Of a stretch of 60,945 nt of DNA, positions 44,439 to 53,495 are shown in pieces (position 1 is the stretch's first letter; each line of letters opens with the position of its first letter). This DNA is from Clostridia bacterium (GTDB lineage: Bacteria; Bacillota; Clostridia; Saccharofermentanales; Saccharofermentanaceae): the NCBI GenBank assembly GCA_024403735.1, contig JAKSRG010000015.1:1-60945 (forward strand). Direction: 5' to 3'. The notes under the pieces were generated by a model, which worked only from the letters and a program-made list of their open reading frames with translations, searched no databases and was not told the origin of the DNA. A program made the translations under genes and the position numbers.

Positions 44439-45287
44439 ATGAGGAAAACACGCGACTTACTTATCATTTCACTAATCTACCTGCTCGCATTCGCCGCAGG
44501 ATTTTTGTGTTGCTTCAAGATTGACAACGCTATCTTGAAGTTCTTTGTTTTCGATACAGTCGCAACAATCGTGACCTTCATCTTCTCGGTGATTCTCGCG
44601 AACTCCAGCGTATACGACGCCTACTGGTCGCTCACCCCTATGGTCATGTCCATCTGGCTCTTCCTAGAGACGCGCGCCTTCTCAGTCTGGCAGCTCCTAC
44701 TACTTACATGTTTCAACATCTGGGGGCTGCGCCTCACACTTAACTGGGTGACGGTCTTCACCGACTTCACATACGAAGACTGGCGTTACCGCAAATACCG
44801 CGCCGAGACGCCACGCATTCTCTGGCCAATCGTTAACTTCTTCGGCATCCACTACATGCCGACAATCGTCGTTTTTCTAGGCATGCTCCCACTATTCGAG
44901 GTCGCTACTAACGGTTCGGGTCCGCTGTCTTTGATTGGCGATATCGTAATTCTAATAGGTGTCCTACTCGAGTATTTCGCAGATAAGCAAATGCATTCAT
45001 TTCTTTCTTCGACCACCTCGAAAACAGTCTGCCAGCAAGGACTTTGGCGCCTCTCAAGACATCCGAATTACCTCGGAGAGATTACTGTCTGGCTCGGCGT
45101 ATTCCTCGCGATGCTCCCTTACTCCATAGATAAGTGGATGTACGGAATTGGCTTTGTAGCTGTAGCAATTTTGTTCAACGTGGTATCAATTCCACTGATG
45201 GAAAAGCGCCAACTCCAGAGACGCCCTGAATATTCAGATTACAAGGCAACAACTTCACGACTTCTTATACTCCCTAATAAGAAGTGA
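44439..45287 (+). CDS. DUF1295 membrane protein (steroid-reductase-like fold)
   Basis: The 282-residue protein has about six or seven membrane helices and the C-terminal motif WRLSRHPNYLGEITVWLGVF, the hallmark of DUF1295 and isoprenylcysteine methyltransferase-like enzymes that use a cytosolic cofactor on lipid substrates. GAGGGCAT precedes the ATG. Two dispersed motif copies lie in the gene. The 3' end forms a hairpin CTTCTTAT/ATAAGAAG (45261-45284) that may serve as terminator. Confidence 0.88.
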   Translation: MRKTRDLLIISLIYLLAFAAGFLCCFKIDNAILKFFVFDTVATIVTFIFSVILANSSVYDAYWSLTPMVMSIWLFLETRAFSVWQLLLLTCFNIWGLRLTLNWVTVFTDFTYEDWRYRKYRAETPRILWPIVNFFGIHYMPTIVVFLGMLPLFEVATNGSGPLSLIGDIVILIGVLLEYFADKQMHSFLSSTTSKTVCQQGLWRLSRHPNYLGEITVWLGVFLAMLPYSIDKWMYGIGFVAVAILFNVVSIPLMEKRQLQRRPEYSDYKATTSRLLILPNKK

Positions 45288-45298
45288 TATACAAATTT

Positions 45299-45327
45299 TT
45301 GACAACCATTTAATTACGTTATAGTAT
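45299..45327 (+). promoter_or_regulatory. Promoter of the acidic lipoprotein
   Basis: TTGACA (45299-45304), a 17-base spacer and TAGTAT (45322-45327) precede the gene at 45371. Confidence 0.65.
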
Positions 45328-45370
45328 TCATATGTTCGACTAGGGTTATTAATATAAAGGAGATATAGAT

Positions 45371-46852
45371 ATGAAACTTTATCAAAAAGCAATTGCGGTT
45401 TCATTGTCACTTGCTATGGTCCTCTCACTCGCAGCTTGCGATTTGGGTGGTGGCAAGAAGGACAAGGACAAAAAGAAGAATGGCGATGACGACGCCGTTA
45501 TCGCTGTAGCAGACGACTTTTCTAGCGCACTCACTTCTCGTAAAGCTAGCAAACTCATCAAGCTTTGTGACGAAGACGCAGCTGAGGATCTTGAGGATAC
45601 TCTCGAAGAAGATCTTGATTTCGGTTCAAGATTTGGTGGCGACAAGGGCGATATTTGCGAAGCAATCGCAGACTCAATGAGCTACGAAGTAGACGAAGAT
45701 TCAGTTGAGATTGATGATGAAGAAGCAACTGTTGATGTTGTTTTCGAGATGGTCGACTATAACTCACTATTGGACGAAGACTTCGCTTCAGCAGATGATT
45801 TCATTGACGAAGTTAACAGTTCAAAGGAAACAATTGAGGTTAAGCTCACATTCGAACTCGAGCTCGTTGACGACGAGTGGGTTGTAACAAACGCAGCAGA
45901 CATCATCGAGGATGCATTCCCATTCATCGATGAGGACTTCGAATTCGATGGCGAAGTAGACCTTGTTGGCGCATTCGATTACTCTATTTGGAACCCTATA
46001 AAAGTTAACGAAGACTGCATCTACTTTAGCGTTTACTTCACAGAAGAAGGATACGAGAATGAGCAGGGTTACTACGAAGTATACTTCAACGACGAACTCG
46101 TATACACAAGCGACGATTACTACTTCTACTGGGCACTCCAGTATGGTATCCAGGACGGCGCTGAGACTAACGACGAAGGCTACATGCTCCCAGGAACATA
46201 CACAATCGTTGTATATACACTCGACGGCGATATAATCACATCGGATTCAATTGAGCTCGAAACAGAGTCAACAAAACCAGCTACTCCAGCAGTTCCATCA
46301 ACTGGCGATTACACATTCGACCCAGCAAACTTCGGCCTCGCAGCTGATTCTGATGTTTATGTTACATACATCGACTACACAGACGTAGTGCTCTCATCAT
46401 TTGGTCTCACTTCAGATGACGTTACAGGAAGCATCTGCTTCACATGTTTCCTCGTCCTCGACAACGATGCTAACGCAACTCTCATCGTAGACGCAGACCT
46501 CTACAAGGCTAACGTTGATACATTTATGAGAACCAACCTCGACAATATCGTAACTGCTCTCACAGGCTACACAGTAGCAGATTATGCAGATATTCAAGGC
46601 ATGACAGTTGAGGAAGCCGAGGAAGACCTCATGGCAGCATTCTACGAGGGCTTCAACACCAACGAAGTTCAGACACAGTCAGCTACTAACACTTACGTCA
46701 TCGACGGCGACACAATCACAATGACACGTAACGACGGTTCAACAATCGTTGGTACATACTCAAGCGAGACAATCAACATTACAGTTGATGCATCATTCCC
46801 ACTCTATGCATTACTTGAGAATGGCGAGCTTGTTTTCCAGAAGTACGCATAA
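45371..46852 (+). CDS. Acidic two-domain lipoprotein
   Basis: The 493-residue product has a lipoprotein signal (lipobox LAAC, about residue 23) and a Lys/Asp linker. The first domain (about 45-170) is like DUF4878/NTF2-type envelope domains (VADDFSSALTSRKASKLIKL). A middle beta-rich domain (about 190-300) and a C-terminal part, with a lipocalin-like ending (ITMTRNDGSTIVGTYS), follow. It is unusually rich in Asp and Glu. It should be a surface protein of unknown role. An AAAGGAGAT site precedes the ATG. One dispersed motif lies within it. Confidence 0.82.
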   Translation: MKLYQKAIAVSLSLAMVLSLAACDLGGGKKDKDKKKNGDDDAVIAVADDFSSALTSRKASKLIKLCDEDAAEDLEDTLEEDLDFGSRFGGDKGDICEAIADSMSYEVDEDSVEIDDEEATVDVVFEMVDYNSLLDEDFASADDFIDEVNSSKETIEVKLTFELELVDDEWVVTNAADIIEDAFPFIDEDFEFDGEVDLVGAFDYSIWNPIKVNEDCIYFSVYFTEEGYENEQGYYEVYFNDELVYTSDDYYFYWALQYGIQDGAETNDEGYMLPGTYTIVVYTLDGDIITSDSIELETESTKPATPAVPSTGDYTFDPANFGLAADSDVYVTYIDYTDVVLSSFGLTSDDVTGSICFTCFLVLDNDANATLIVDADLYKANVDTFMRTNLDNIVTALTGYTVADYADIQGMTVEEAEEDLMAAFYEGFNTNEVQTQSATNTYVIDGDTITMTRNDGSTIVGTYSSETINITVDASFPLYALLENGELVFQKYA

Positions 46853-46878
46853 TCGATTGACATTTGATTGAATAATCA

Positions 46879-46915
46879 AAAAGCGGGTGCTTCCTTAATC
46901 GGAGCATCCGCTTTT
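46879..46915 (+). terminator. Terminator of the acidic lipoprotein
   Basis: AAAAGCGGGTGCT pairs with AGCATCCGCTTTT around an 11-base loop; it can work on both strands and also ends the leftward TIR gene. Confidence 0.85.
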
Positions 46916-46947
46916 GTTTGCTTGTAAATTCAATTATTGTCTAATAG

Positions 46948-49900
46948 TTATTCATCAAGAATTGCATTAGCTATATCAACTAAGTCTTCCAATTCATATC
47001 GCTCAAAATATCCAATGTGATATATATTATCATTAACCAAGTACTTTACAAAAAATCTATCCTTTTCCCTGTGGTAGAAGAAGCCATTCTCAACAACACC
47101 TACCTGATGCCACATATCCATATCGACAATACAAAGCGATCTCATATTATCAACATAGAGCAATCCATGCTCCTCATCTTCTTCTATATGAACCTTGATC
47201 ATCTCTTGGATTTGGTATGCTGAAACACTTGAAATATCAATCTGACACTTGTTCACAAGTGAGTAATCCTCAGTCGAATACTCACACACGGAGCCATCAC
47301 AATATACGACGAACAGATATTTTCCATCCATTGAATACTCCATGCCCATGAGATTTGTATAACTATATAACGTCTCAACAACATCTGAATTCTCATCGAA
47401 AACAATTATGTAATTACCATCACTCACTGCAAAACATTTATTGTCGACAGACATTGTAACTTCAACTGTGCCAATCCAATCACTTGGAAATTCCGGCCAA
47501 ATCATCTCATTATCTTTTACTGAGTAAAACCCTTCTTTGAAGCAATTCTCAGATGTCAAATAGCCTGAACACAAGAACATATCCACTCCGTCTAAATAGA
47601 CAGGCGTATACGGTATCAATTCATCAAAATCAAAGCAATCAATCTCATATTTTTGATACTCATCTTTGCGACCATCATAGAGAGTAATGCAAATATTACC
47701 ATCATCATTCTTCGAATAGTAAGACACTTTACACTCTCTACCTTCCCCCACCAGACAAATGCCACAGCAAGGACCGTTGTATCCAAAATTCAAAGTCACA
47801 TCACTAAGGAGTTCATCCTCGTTCACGAACTCACCATCTTTAAGAATTATCTTCATTAAATGAAGGCCACTGGACTTTTTATAGAACAGGGCACCAAAGC
47901 CATCATCAATTGGGAATAGGCCGAACTCATATCTCCAATCAACCTTAGTAACCTTATCTGAGAACACAACTTTGTCTGTATCACTATCGACAACCTTTAC
48001 CTGCAAGCCCTCATCCCTTGAGACCATAATCGCATAATAACCATCGTTCTCGACCATTACGCACTCTCTATTCGGAAATACTGTTGCTATATCAACCTCT
48101 GTGAAATTCTTATCGAAAACATCATCCTTATATTCAAAAATCTGATTGCTACCTGCAGATTTAATATAGAAACTTCCCTCATCTACCAGAACAATCTCGA
48201 TGTCATCCTGAAACACTTTCTTCATCTGAAGAACATCATTCTGATCAAAAGGTGTACTTGTGACATCTACATAATATCCATTCTTAGTAATTCCAAATAA
48301 ACTCTGATTATCATCGTAACCAACAGACATTATCTCATCTAATGCATCAATTCGATTAATCTGTTCATTAGTTCCAGATCTAAACTCATATATTGTAGAT
48401 CCCGAAAAGAATACATACTTGCTTAAGTCAGGAGAAGCTTTGAAACTTCCATAATATGAAAGAGCATAATTCTCAACTACAGTAGTACTCGTCTCCATAG
48501 TATTACAGTCCAATGCTGTTAGAAAGATCTTCCTATTATGGCTCACATCATCCCAACCTACACCAGCAGTGCTAGCAGACAAACTATTAAGGGAAAGTGA
48601 GGCAATAACAATCTGATCTTCTAGCATACACACCTTCGGTATCACGCCTTCAAGATTAATCATAGAAGCGAGCGTTCCAGTAGACATATCATAGACAAAT
48701 GCCGCTGCATTAAAGGGCACATCCTCCATGATCAAGCACATATACCGATGGTTCTTAGTGAAGCCAAATCCACTCACTCTTAGGTCATTGATATCTATAC
48801 TGAAATCAAAATAATCCTCTTCTTCACCAGTTCGGCAATCAATCAAGAACACATTGTAATCCTTATTAACCTGCTCGATACCAAACAAATAATTCTCATC
48901 ATACTTGGCGTAGTACGCTTTATGGCTAGCACTACAATCTCTAGTCCAAAGTTCCTTTTGCGACTTGATACTGTAGCCACTAATCGAGTCATCATCATAC
49001 TGGAGCATCAACATATCAGACTGACAATCAATCCAGCGAATTGTTTTCGATGTGGTCTTAGTAAACAATAAATTATGCGTATTAACATCCCAAACATTCA
49101 CCGTATCAAAACTGTCCAGAGAAATAAGATATCCATCTACACATCCCATCTCGACAACATTATTACCAGCCTCATAAATCCACGTATTCTGAATATCAAC
49201 TACATTAGGCACCGTATACGCCAACGAAGCATTAGACAAAGCCAACATAGCCTCAGGGACAATCGGTCTATCAATATCCTCGTTAGGAAGCGCCTGAAGA
49301 GCCAACTCAACAGCACCAATTCTATTGAAATTCTCAAATTCAGTAGCAGATTGCTCCGCTAAGATTAACGACTCCTGTCTCAAAGTCTCTCTGTAATCTT
49401 TCCTAAACCTAATCAAACTATATGTCATATATGATCCAAACAGGACAAGGACTGCAAGGATAACAGAGAATAACACAACGAAACGTCTAGTTTTATATTG
49501 CTGAAGTCTCCTAACCAAATCATCATAGTCACAACCGAGCATAGCCGCAGCAACCTTCGGGAACTGCGTCTTCTCAGGGTTTTTAGCGCTATCACGATAG
49601 TCACATGACAAAGTATGATGCTCAATCTCGCGACTAACCGTATTTCCACTCTCGTCAAGATCAACAACCTTCTCATATCTTAGAAAATCTGGGATTAATT
49701 CTTTAGATGTACCTTTTCCTGCAAGAATTGGATATATATTTTTTCTACCATGAAGTTCAATAAACGTCTCAACTTCGAACTTAACCCACTCGGAATTCTT
49801 CGTCTCCTCCGAGCAAATAACGATAAGATTATCCGATGCACGAAGCGCATCCTTGAGGCTTTCAGTAAGTTCACCGCCAGCCGTCAGTTCTTCTTCATCT

Positions 49901-50058
49901 CTGAAAACGCGCTTAAATTTCTTAACGCCAGTCGTTTTGCGGACTTCATTCGGAATTCTAAATCTTTCAATAGCTCGCTGAATAGAAGTCGCAACGTCAA
50001 CGTCTTTGTGCCTATAAGAAATAAAAGCACTATATTTACGCTCAATTTCATTAACCAT
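46948..50058 (-). CDS. TIR-TM-beta-propeller receptor-like protein
   Basis: The 1036-residue protein (ATG 50056-50058; a GTG lies three codons upstream) starts with a TIR domain (about 5-150: SAFISYRHKDVDVATSIQRA, and NSEWVKFEVETFIELH with the likely catalytic Glu). One membrane helix (about 197-222) follows, and then about 800 residues of repeated beta strands resembling a WD40/YVTN-type propeller, predicted outside. It reads like a transmembrane receptor with a cytosolic TIR that could cleave NAD. No defence partner gene is adjacent. A dispersed TGTTTTCGA motif lies in the gene. Confidence 0.85.
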   Translation of the reverse strand: MVNEIERKYSAFISYRHKDVDVATSIQRAIERFRIPNEVRKTTGVKKFKRVFRDEEELTAGGELTESLKDALRASDNLIVICSEETKNSEWVKFEVETFIELHGRKNIYPILAGKGTSKELIPDFLRYEKVVDLDESGNTVSREIEHHTLSCDYRDSAKNPEKTQFPKVAAAMLGCDYDDLVRRLQQYKTRRFVVLFSVILAVLVLFGSYMTYSLIRFRKDYRETLRQESLILAEQSATEFENFNRIGAVELALQALPNEDIDRPIVPEAMLALSNASLAYTVPNVVDIQNTWIYEAGNNVVEMGCVDGYLISLDSFDTVNVWDVNTHNLLFTKTTSKTIRWIDCQSDMLMLQYDDDSISGYSIKSQKELWTRDCSASHKAYYAKYDENYLFGIEQVNKDYNVFLIDCRTGEEEDYFDFSIDINDLRVSGFGFTKNHRYMCLIMEDVPFNAAAFVYDMSTGTLASMINLEGVIPKVCMLEDQIVIASLSLNSLSASTAGVGWDDVSHNRKIFLTALDCNTMETSTTVVENYALSYYGSFKASPDLSKYVFFSGSTIYEFRSGTNEQINRIDALDEIMSVGYDDNQSLFGITKNGYYVDVTSTPFDQNDVLQMKKVFQDDIEIVLVDEGSFYIKSAGSNQIFEYKDDVFDKNFTEVDIATVFPNRECVMVENDGYYAIMVSRDEGLQVKVVDSDTDKVVFSDKVTKVDWRYEFGLFPIDDGFGALFYKKSSGLHLMKIILKDGEFVNEDELLSDVTLNFGYNGPCCGICLVGEGRECKVSYYSKNDDGNICITLYDGRKDEYQKYEIDCFDFDELIPYTPVYLDGVDMFLCSGYLTSENCFKEGFYSVKDNEMIWPEFPSDWIGTVEVTMSVDNKCFAVSDGNYIIVFDENSDVVETLYSYTNLMGMEYSMDGKYLFVVYCDGSVCEYSTEDYSLVNKCQIDISSVSAYQIQEMIKVHIEEDEEHGLLYVDNMRSLCIVDMDMWHQVGVVENGFFYHREKDRFFVKYLVNDNIYHIGYFERYELEDLVDIANAILDE

Positions 50059-50374
50059 ACATAACACCCACTACCAAAATAACTGTCTTTATTCTACAAG
50101 TTTTGGAGTTGTATTTATGCGCATATGATTTAATAAGTTGTAAACATTTGCGACCACTTTTTTTGATCTAGTTTTTCTTTTCAATCCATCCAAAAAACTA
50201 TTGCAACAAACAATGCTCACCCAATCGTCTATACTATGAACAGATAGCAACGTTGCTCACTTGGTAAACCTTGCACGCGTAACACTTCTGTAAGCCAATT
50301 GACAGCAACATCTGGTATCATATATGTAACAACATTTGGGTCCGTAGGCTTTATCTTATGGGGGGATAAACTTT
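50059..50374. other. Divergent promoter region
   Basis: No gene is seen between the TIR and acyltransferase genes. A run of six G just before the acyltransferase start contributes to its ribosome binding site. Confidence 0.5.
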
Positions 50375-51385
50375 ATGAGATGCAAAAAAGAAATTATGGG
50401 ACTAGCCGCCCTGATGGTAGTGTTCTTCCACTTCTACATCCCGTTCGGCACGTCCGCACTAGAAACATACATATACAGATCAACCTACATCGGCGTAGAC
50501 ATGTTCTTCTTCGTGTCTGCATATTCAATCGTGAGCCGTAGCGCCAAAGAAAAGTTCAACGCGCTAGGGTTCATACTTAACCGCCTATGCCTAATTTACA
50601 TTCCATTCGTGATCTTGGCCATCATCAACGGACTATATCGAAAATGGTCTCTCACACAATTCTTCAAAGTCATCGGTGGAGTTGAATTCTACGAGCGCGG
50701 CGGCGGAGCATTCCTCTGGTACTTCATCGGCATAACTATCGTTTATCTGTTCGTACCGCTGTTCCTACTCATCAAGCGTAAGATGAAAATCTGGGGACTT
50801 CCTATCCTCCTCAGCATATGGCTAACAATCTCATGCATCTTGCAGTTCGGATTGCACTACACGAAGATGTTCATCTTCATCAATCGTCTACCGATTTTCT
50901 TTATCGCAATGTACTTTGATGAATTAATCCTGAACAACCTACGTAAATTAGACAAGATCTATCTCTATCTAATCGAGGCTGCTCTATTCATATCTGGCAC
51001 AGCCCTAGTGTACAAGTTCGGCACAACCAAGCGTCTCCTCGTACCATTCGGCGACATGTACTACGTAATCGCAATCCCGCTCATCATCGCGACAGTCCTA
51101 ATCGTTAATACTATCGTCGAGTTACTAAACGGCAAATATAAGAGCATCATTCTCAAGTTCATCGGTGGAATAACGCTCGAACTTTATGGCTTGCAGATGG
51201 TTTTCGGATACGACATAGAGGGAAAAATCCTTAAGTTCGTGACAACCAATATCTCAAAGAGCGCAGCGTGGCTCGCGTTCGTCGGCACAGTCCTGGCACT
51301 CATAGCACTCGCATTTATCTTCAACAAGCTACTCGGATTTGTTACAAAACCACTCAGCAAACTAGTAGCCAAAGCTACTAAATAA
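50375..51385 (+). CDS. Acyltransferase 3 family membrane protein
   Basis: The 336-residue protein has about ten membrane helices. The N-terminal catalytic His lies in AALMVVFFHFYIPF (about 18), with the partner motif GVDMFFFVSAYSIV. These enzymes O-acylate surface polysaccharides or exported sugars. No glycan cluster is near, so the acceptor is unknown. A GGGGGG run 11 bases before the ATG serves as the Shine-Dalgarno. Confidence 0.9.
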   Translation: MRCKKEIMGLAALMVVFFHFYIPFGTSALETYIYRSTYIGVDMFFFVSAYSIVSRSAKEKFNALGFILNRLCLIYIPFVILAIINGLYRKWSLTQFFKVIGGVEFYERGGGAFLWYFIGITIVYLFVPLFLLIKRKMKIWGLPILLSIWLTISCILQFGLHYTKMFIFINRLPIFFIAMYFDELILNNLRKLDKIYLYLIEAALFISGTALVYKFGTTKRLLVPFGDMYYVIAIPLIIATVLIVNTIVELLNGKYKSIILKFIGGITLELYGLQMVFGYDIEGKILKFVTTNISKSAAWLAFVGTVLALIALAFIFNKLLGFVTKPLSKLVAKATK

Positions 51386-51467
51386 TCTACTATCTCGGGT
51401 GATGAGTTTCCTCTCCCCACGATATCAACCTAGTAAAAACTATATGAAAATATGGAGGTATCTAAAA

Positions 51468-52040
51468 ATGAAAAAGTTAATCGCTACTCTCGTATGTGCA
51501 TGCATGCTCACATCGACAATCGCATTAGCAGGCTGTTCAGAAACTAAAGAAGACACAAAGGAACCAGCTAAAAACGAGCAGACTGACAAGGACGACGCTT
51601 CAAATGGCGATTCTGACAGTGGTTCTAACAGCGGTTCTGGCACAGACGAAACTGCTCCACTCGGCGACACTTTAGGCGCAAAAATCTACGGTGAATTCCT
51701 AAGCCGCATCGACTCAACTAGCGACATCGAGAAGGTCGCTGAGGAACTCGCAACAGAAGAAATCACAGGCTACAGCTGCGGCTACATGACAGTCGAAGAA
51801 GGTCTCTTGAATGGTTTTACAGATGAAATCAAGGGCTTCAAAAGCGGCGTAGTATTCAGCCCAATGATCGGCTCAGTTCCATTCGTTGCCTACATTTTCG
51901 AGAGCGACGACCCATCAGCCCTTAAGTCAACTCTCCTCGAGAAGTGCGACCCACGCTGGAACATCTGCACAGAAGCAGACGAGACATTCTGCGAAGTTCA
52001 CGGCAACTACGTATTCTTCATCATGTGCCCAGCAGAATAA
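51468..52040 (+). CDS. Small lipoprotein (DUF4358-like)
   Basis: ATG 51468 with GGAGG nine bases upstream gives 190 residues. The lipobox LAGC (about residue 22) is followed by a Ser/Gly/Asp/Lys linker and a domain with LGDTLGAKIYGEFL and FIMCPAE at the end, resembling DUF4358. It is surface-anchored. Its gene follows the acyltransferase by 82 bases and ends at a terminator. Confidence 0.8.
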   Translation: MKKLIATLVCACMLTSTIALAGCSETKEDTKEPAKNEQTDKDDASNGDSDSGSNSGSGTDETAPLGDTLGAKIYGEFLSRIDSTSDIEKVAEELATEEITGYSCGYMTVEEGLLNGFTDEIKGFKSGVVFSPMIGSVPFVAYIFESDDPSALKSTLLEKCDPRWNICTEADETFCEVHGNYVFFIMCPAE

Positions 52041-52077
52041 TCGCGTATTCATCAGCTTCAGTAACATTGCCAATGGC

Positions 52078-52106
52078 GAGTTCCTCTTTTGAGGGGCTCG
52101 TTTTTT
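52078..52106 (+). terminator. Terminator of the acyltransferase/lipoprotein unit
   Basis: GAGTTCCTC pairs with GAGGGGCTC (two G-U pairs) around TTTT, followed by six T. Confidence 0.8.
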
Positions 52107-52240
52107 GCCCCAAAACGTGGATGTTAGTAGGGATGATCGCGTTTATAGTTGCACGTCTCGACACGCGAAAACGTGGTGGCTATAGCATAGCGTCTATGGG
52201 CGCATTTTGTTTTCGAGCAGGTCAAGTAGTCCGTGTCTGA

Positions 52241-53010
52241 TTAACAATCTGAGCGCACCACTTCAACGTGCTCAGCGCACAACATGGCAACAATGCTGAC
52301 CAAGAATTCCGCTATCACATCATCATTCGGCATACTCCTACTATCTGCGCCTAGAATGAACCATTCTCTGCCAAGGACAAAGCCGGCCATTGAGTAGTCG
52401 AAGAATTTGCTCGCGCTCCCCTTCACATAATCGATATTATCGAGCAATCCCATTATTTCCAGACAAACGCATCTGTCGAACTCCGGAAAGGCGAAAACGA
52501 GGTCACTATAGCACTTCTTAGTGTACAGATTAATCCCGCAGTCGTACTTGTATCTCATATGAAGTTCACTAGCAACTTGCGCCACAGTCATTTCGAATCG
52601 TGACCTGAAATTATGCCCTTCAAACTGATAGATACTCTCATTTGCGAAAGCGCACTCGTCATCCTTCAATTGTCTAAAAAAGTCCATGTTAAGTTTGGAC
52701 ACTCTGTTTTTGGTAACTTTATATCTAGATTTCTCCTTCTCGTACGATGTTCCGTATGTCTCTTGGAGCTCGCGCCTCAACTTCTTGATCTCGTCCTCGA
52801 TAGCAAGCCTTCTCTGGTAGAGTTTATAGCTTTCATCCCATTTTTGCTTCGCGTACTTACCTCCCTAAAATTCTTTGAATTGCTATAGATTCTAAGAACA
52901 TTCTTACCCTTTCTATTACCTAGTTTAATATTAGGGAACGTTTCCAAGACACCTCCTAGATAGCTTAATTTAGATACGTACCATTCTTTGGGTATTTTAT
53001 GTATATTCAT
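52241..53010 (-). pseudogene. Frameshifted nuclease-like protein
   Basis: Two frames read as one protein: from ATG 53008-53010 (MNIHKIPKEWYVSKL... to about NFREVS, near 52862), and then, after a one-base shift, YAKQKWDESYKLYQRRLAIE to the end at 52241. Joined, they give about 256 residues. The C-terminal part has FRSRFE, YKYDCGINLY, YSDLVF and VCLEIMG, an order of acidic residues that recalls a PD-(D/E)XK fold, though the expected Lys is Met. The coiled segment before it is helical. It may be decayed, or the shift may be an assembly error. Confidence 0.65.
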
Positions 53011-53141
53011 CAAAATCAACGTACCACACAGAGTGCCATAATATGACATACAAATAAAACAAAAGTCGACAAACCCTACAAATGCTAAGTCTAACTCAAA
53101 CAGAGCCAGGCATTTCATCATAGTTGATTAAATTACGTTTC

Positions 53142-53390
53142 AGTCAATCTGACATTCCATCCGATAACTTGAAGATGAACGATTACATGGAATAAGCTCA
53201 CAAAAACGTCTAGAATCCCACTATTCGACACTCCATTCAATCAAACATTCCATCCTACAACTTCAAGATGAACGATTACATGGAATAAGCTCGCAAAAAC
53301 GTCTAAAATCCCACTATTCGGCACTCCATTCAATCAAACATTCCATCCTACAACTTCAATATGAGCAGTTACATGAAATGAACGTGCAAA
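53142..53390. repeat. 93-bp tandem repeat, about 2.7 copies
   Basis: Units begin at CATTCC 53153, 53246 and 53339. Each contains ATTCCAT and, about 30 bases on, ATGGAAT, so each can fold into a hairpin. Copies 1 and 2 differ at few positions; the third is cut after about 50 bases. No open reading frame runs through. Confidence 0.8.
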
Positions 53391-53392
53391 AT

Positions 53393-53437
53393 AAAAATAG
53401 CTATCACACAGAAACAACTTCTGTGATGATAGCTATT
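53393..53437 (-). terminator. Terminator of the cupin-TIR unit
   Basis: AATAGCTATCACACAGAA pairs with TTCTGTGATGATAGCTATT; minus strand continues TTTTATTTT. It closes the leftward operon. Confidence 0.85.
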
Positions 53438-53495
53438 CTTTAATCAAATCTCATACTTAACTGTCTTATACACACTAAGACAATCCTCTATTCCA

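Noticed and set aside
50358..50363. G6 run before the acyltransferase as a phase-variable promoter
   Set aside because: Six G is short and it is simply the Shine-Dalgarno region; no spacing-sensitive promoter is visible.
53142..53390. CRISPR array
   Set aside because: The 93-bp units are contiguous near-identical copies with no unique spacers and there are no cas genes. I see no CRISPR array elsewhere in the window.
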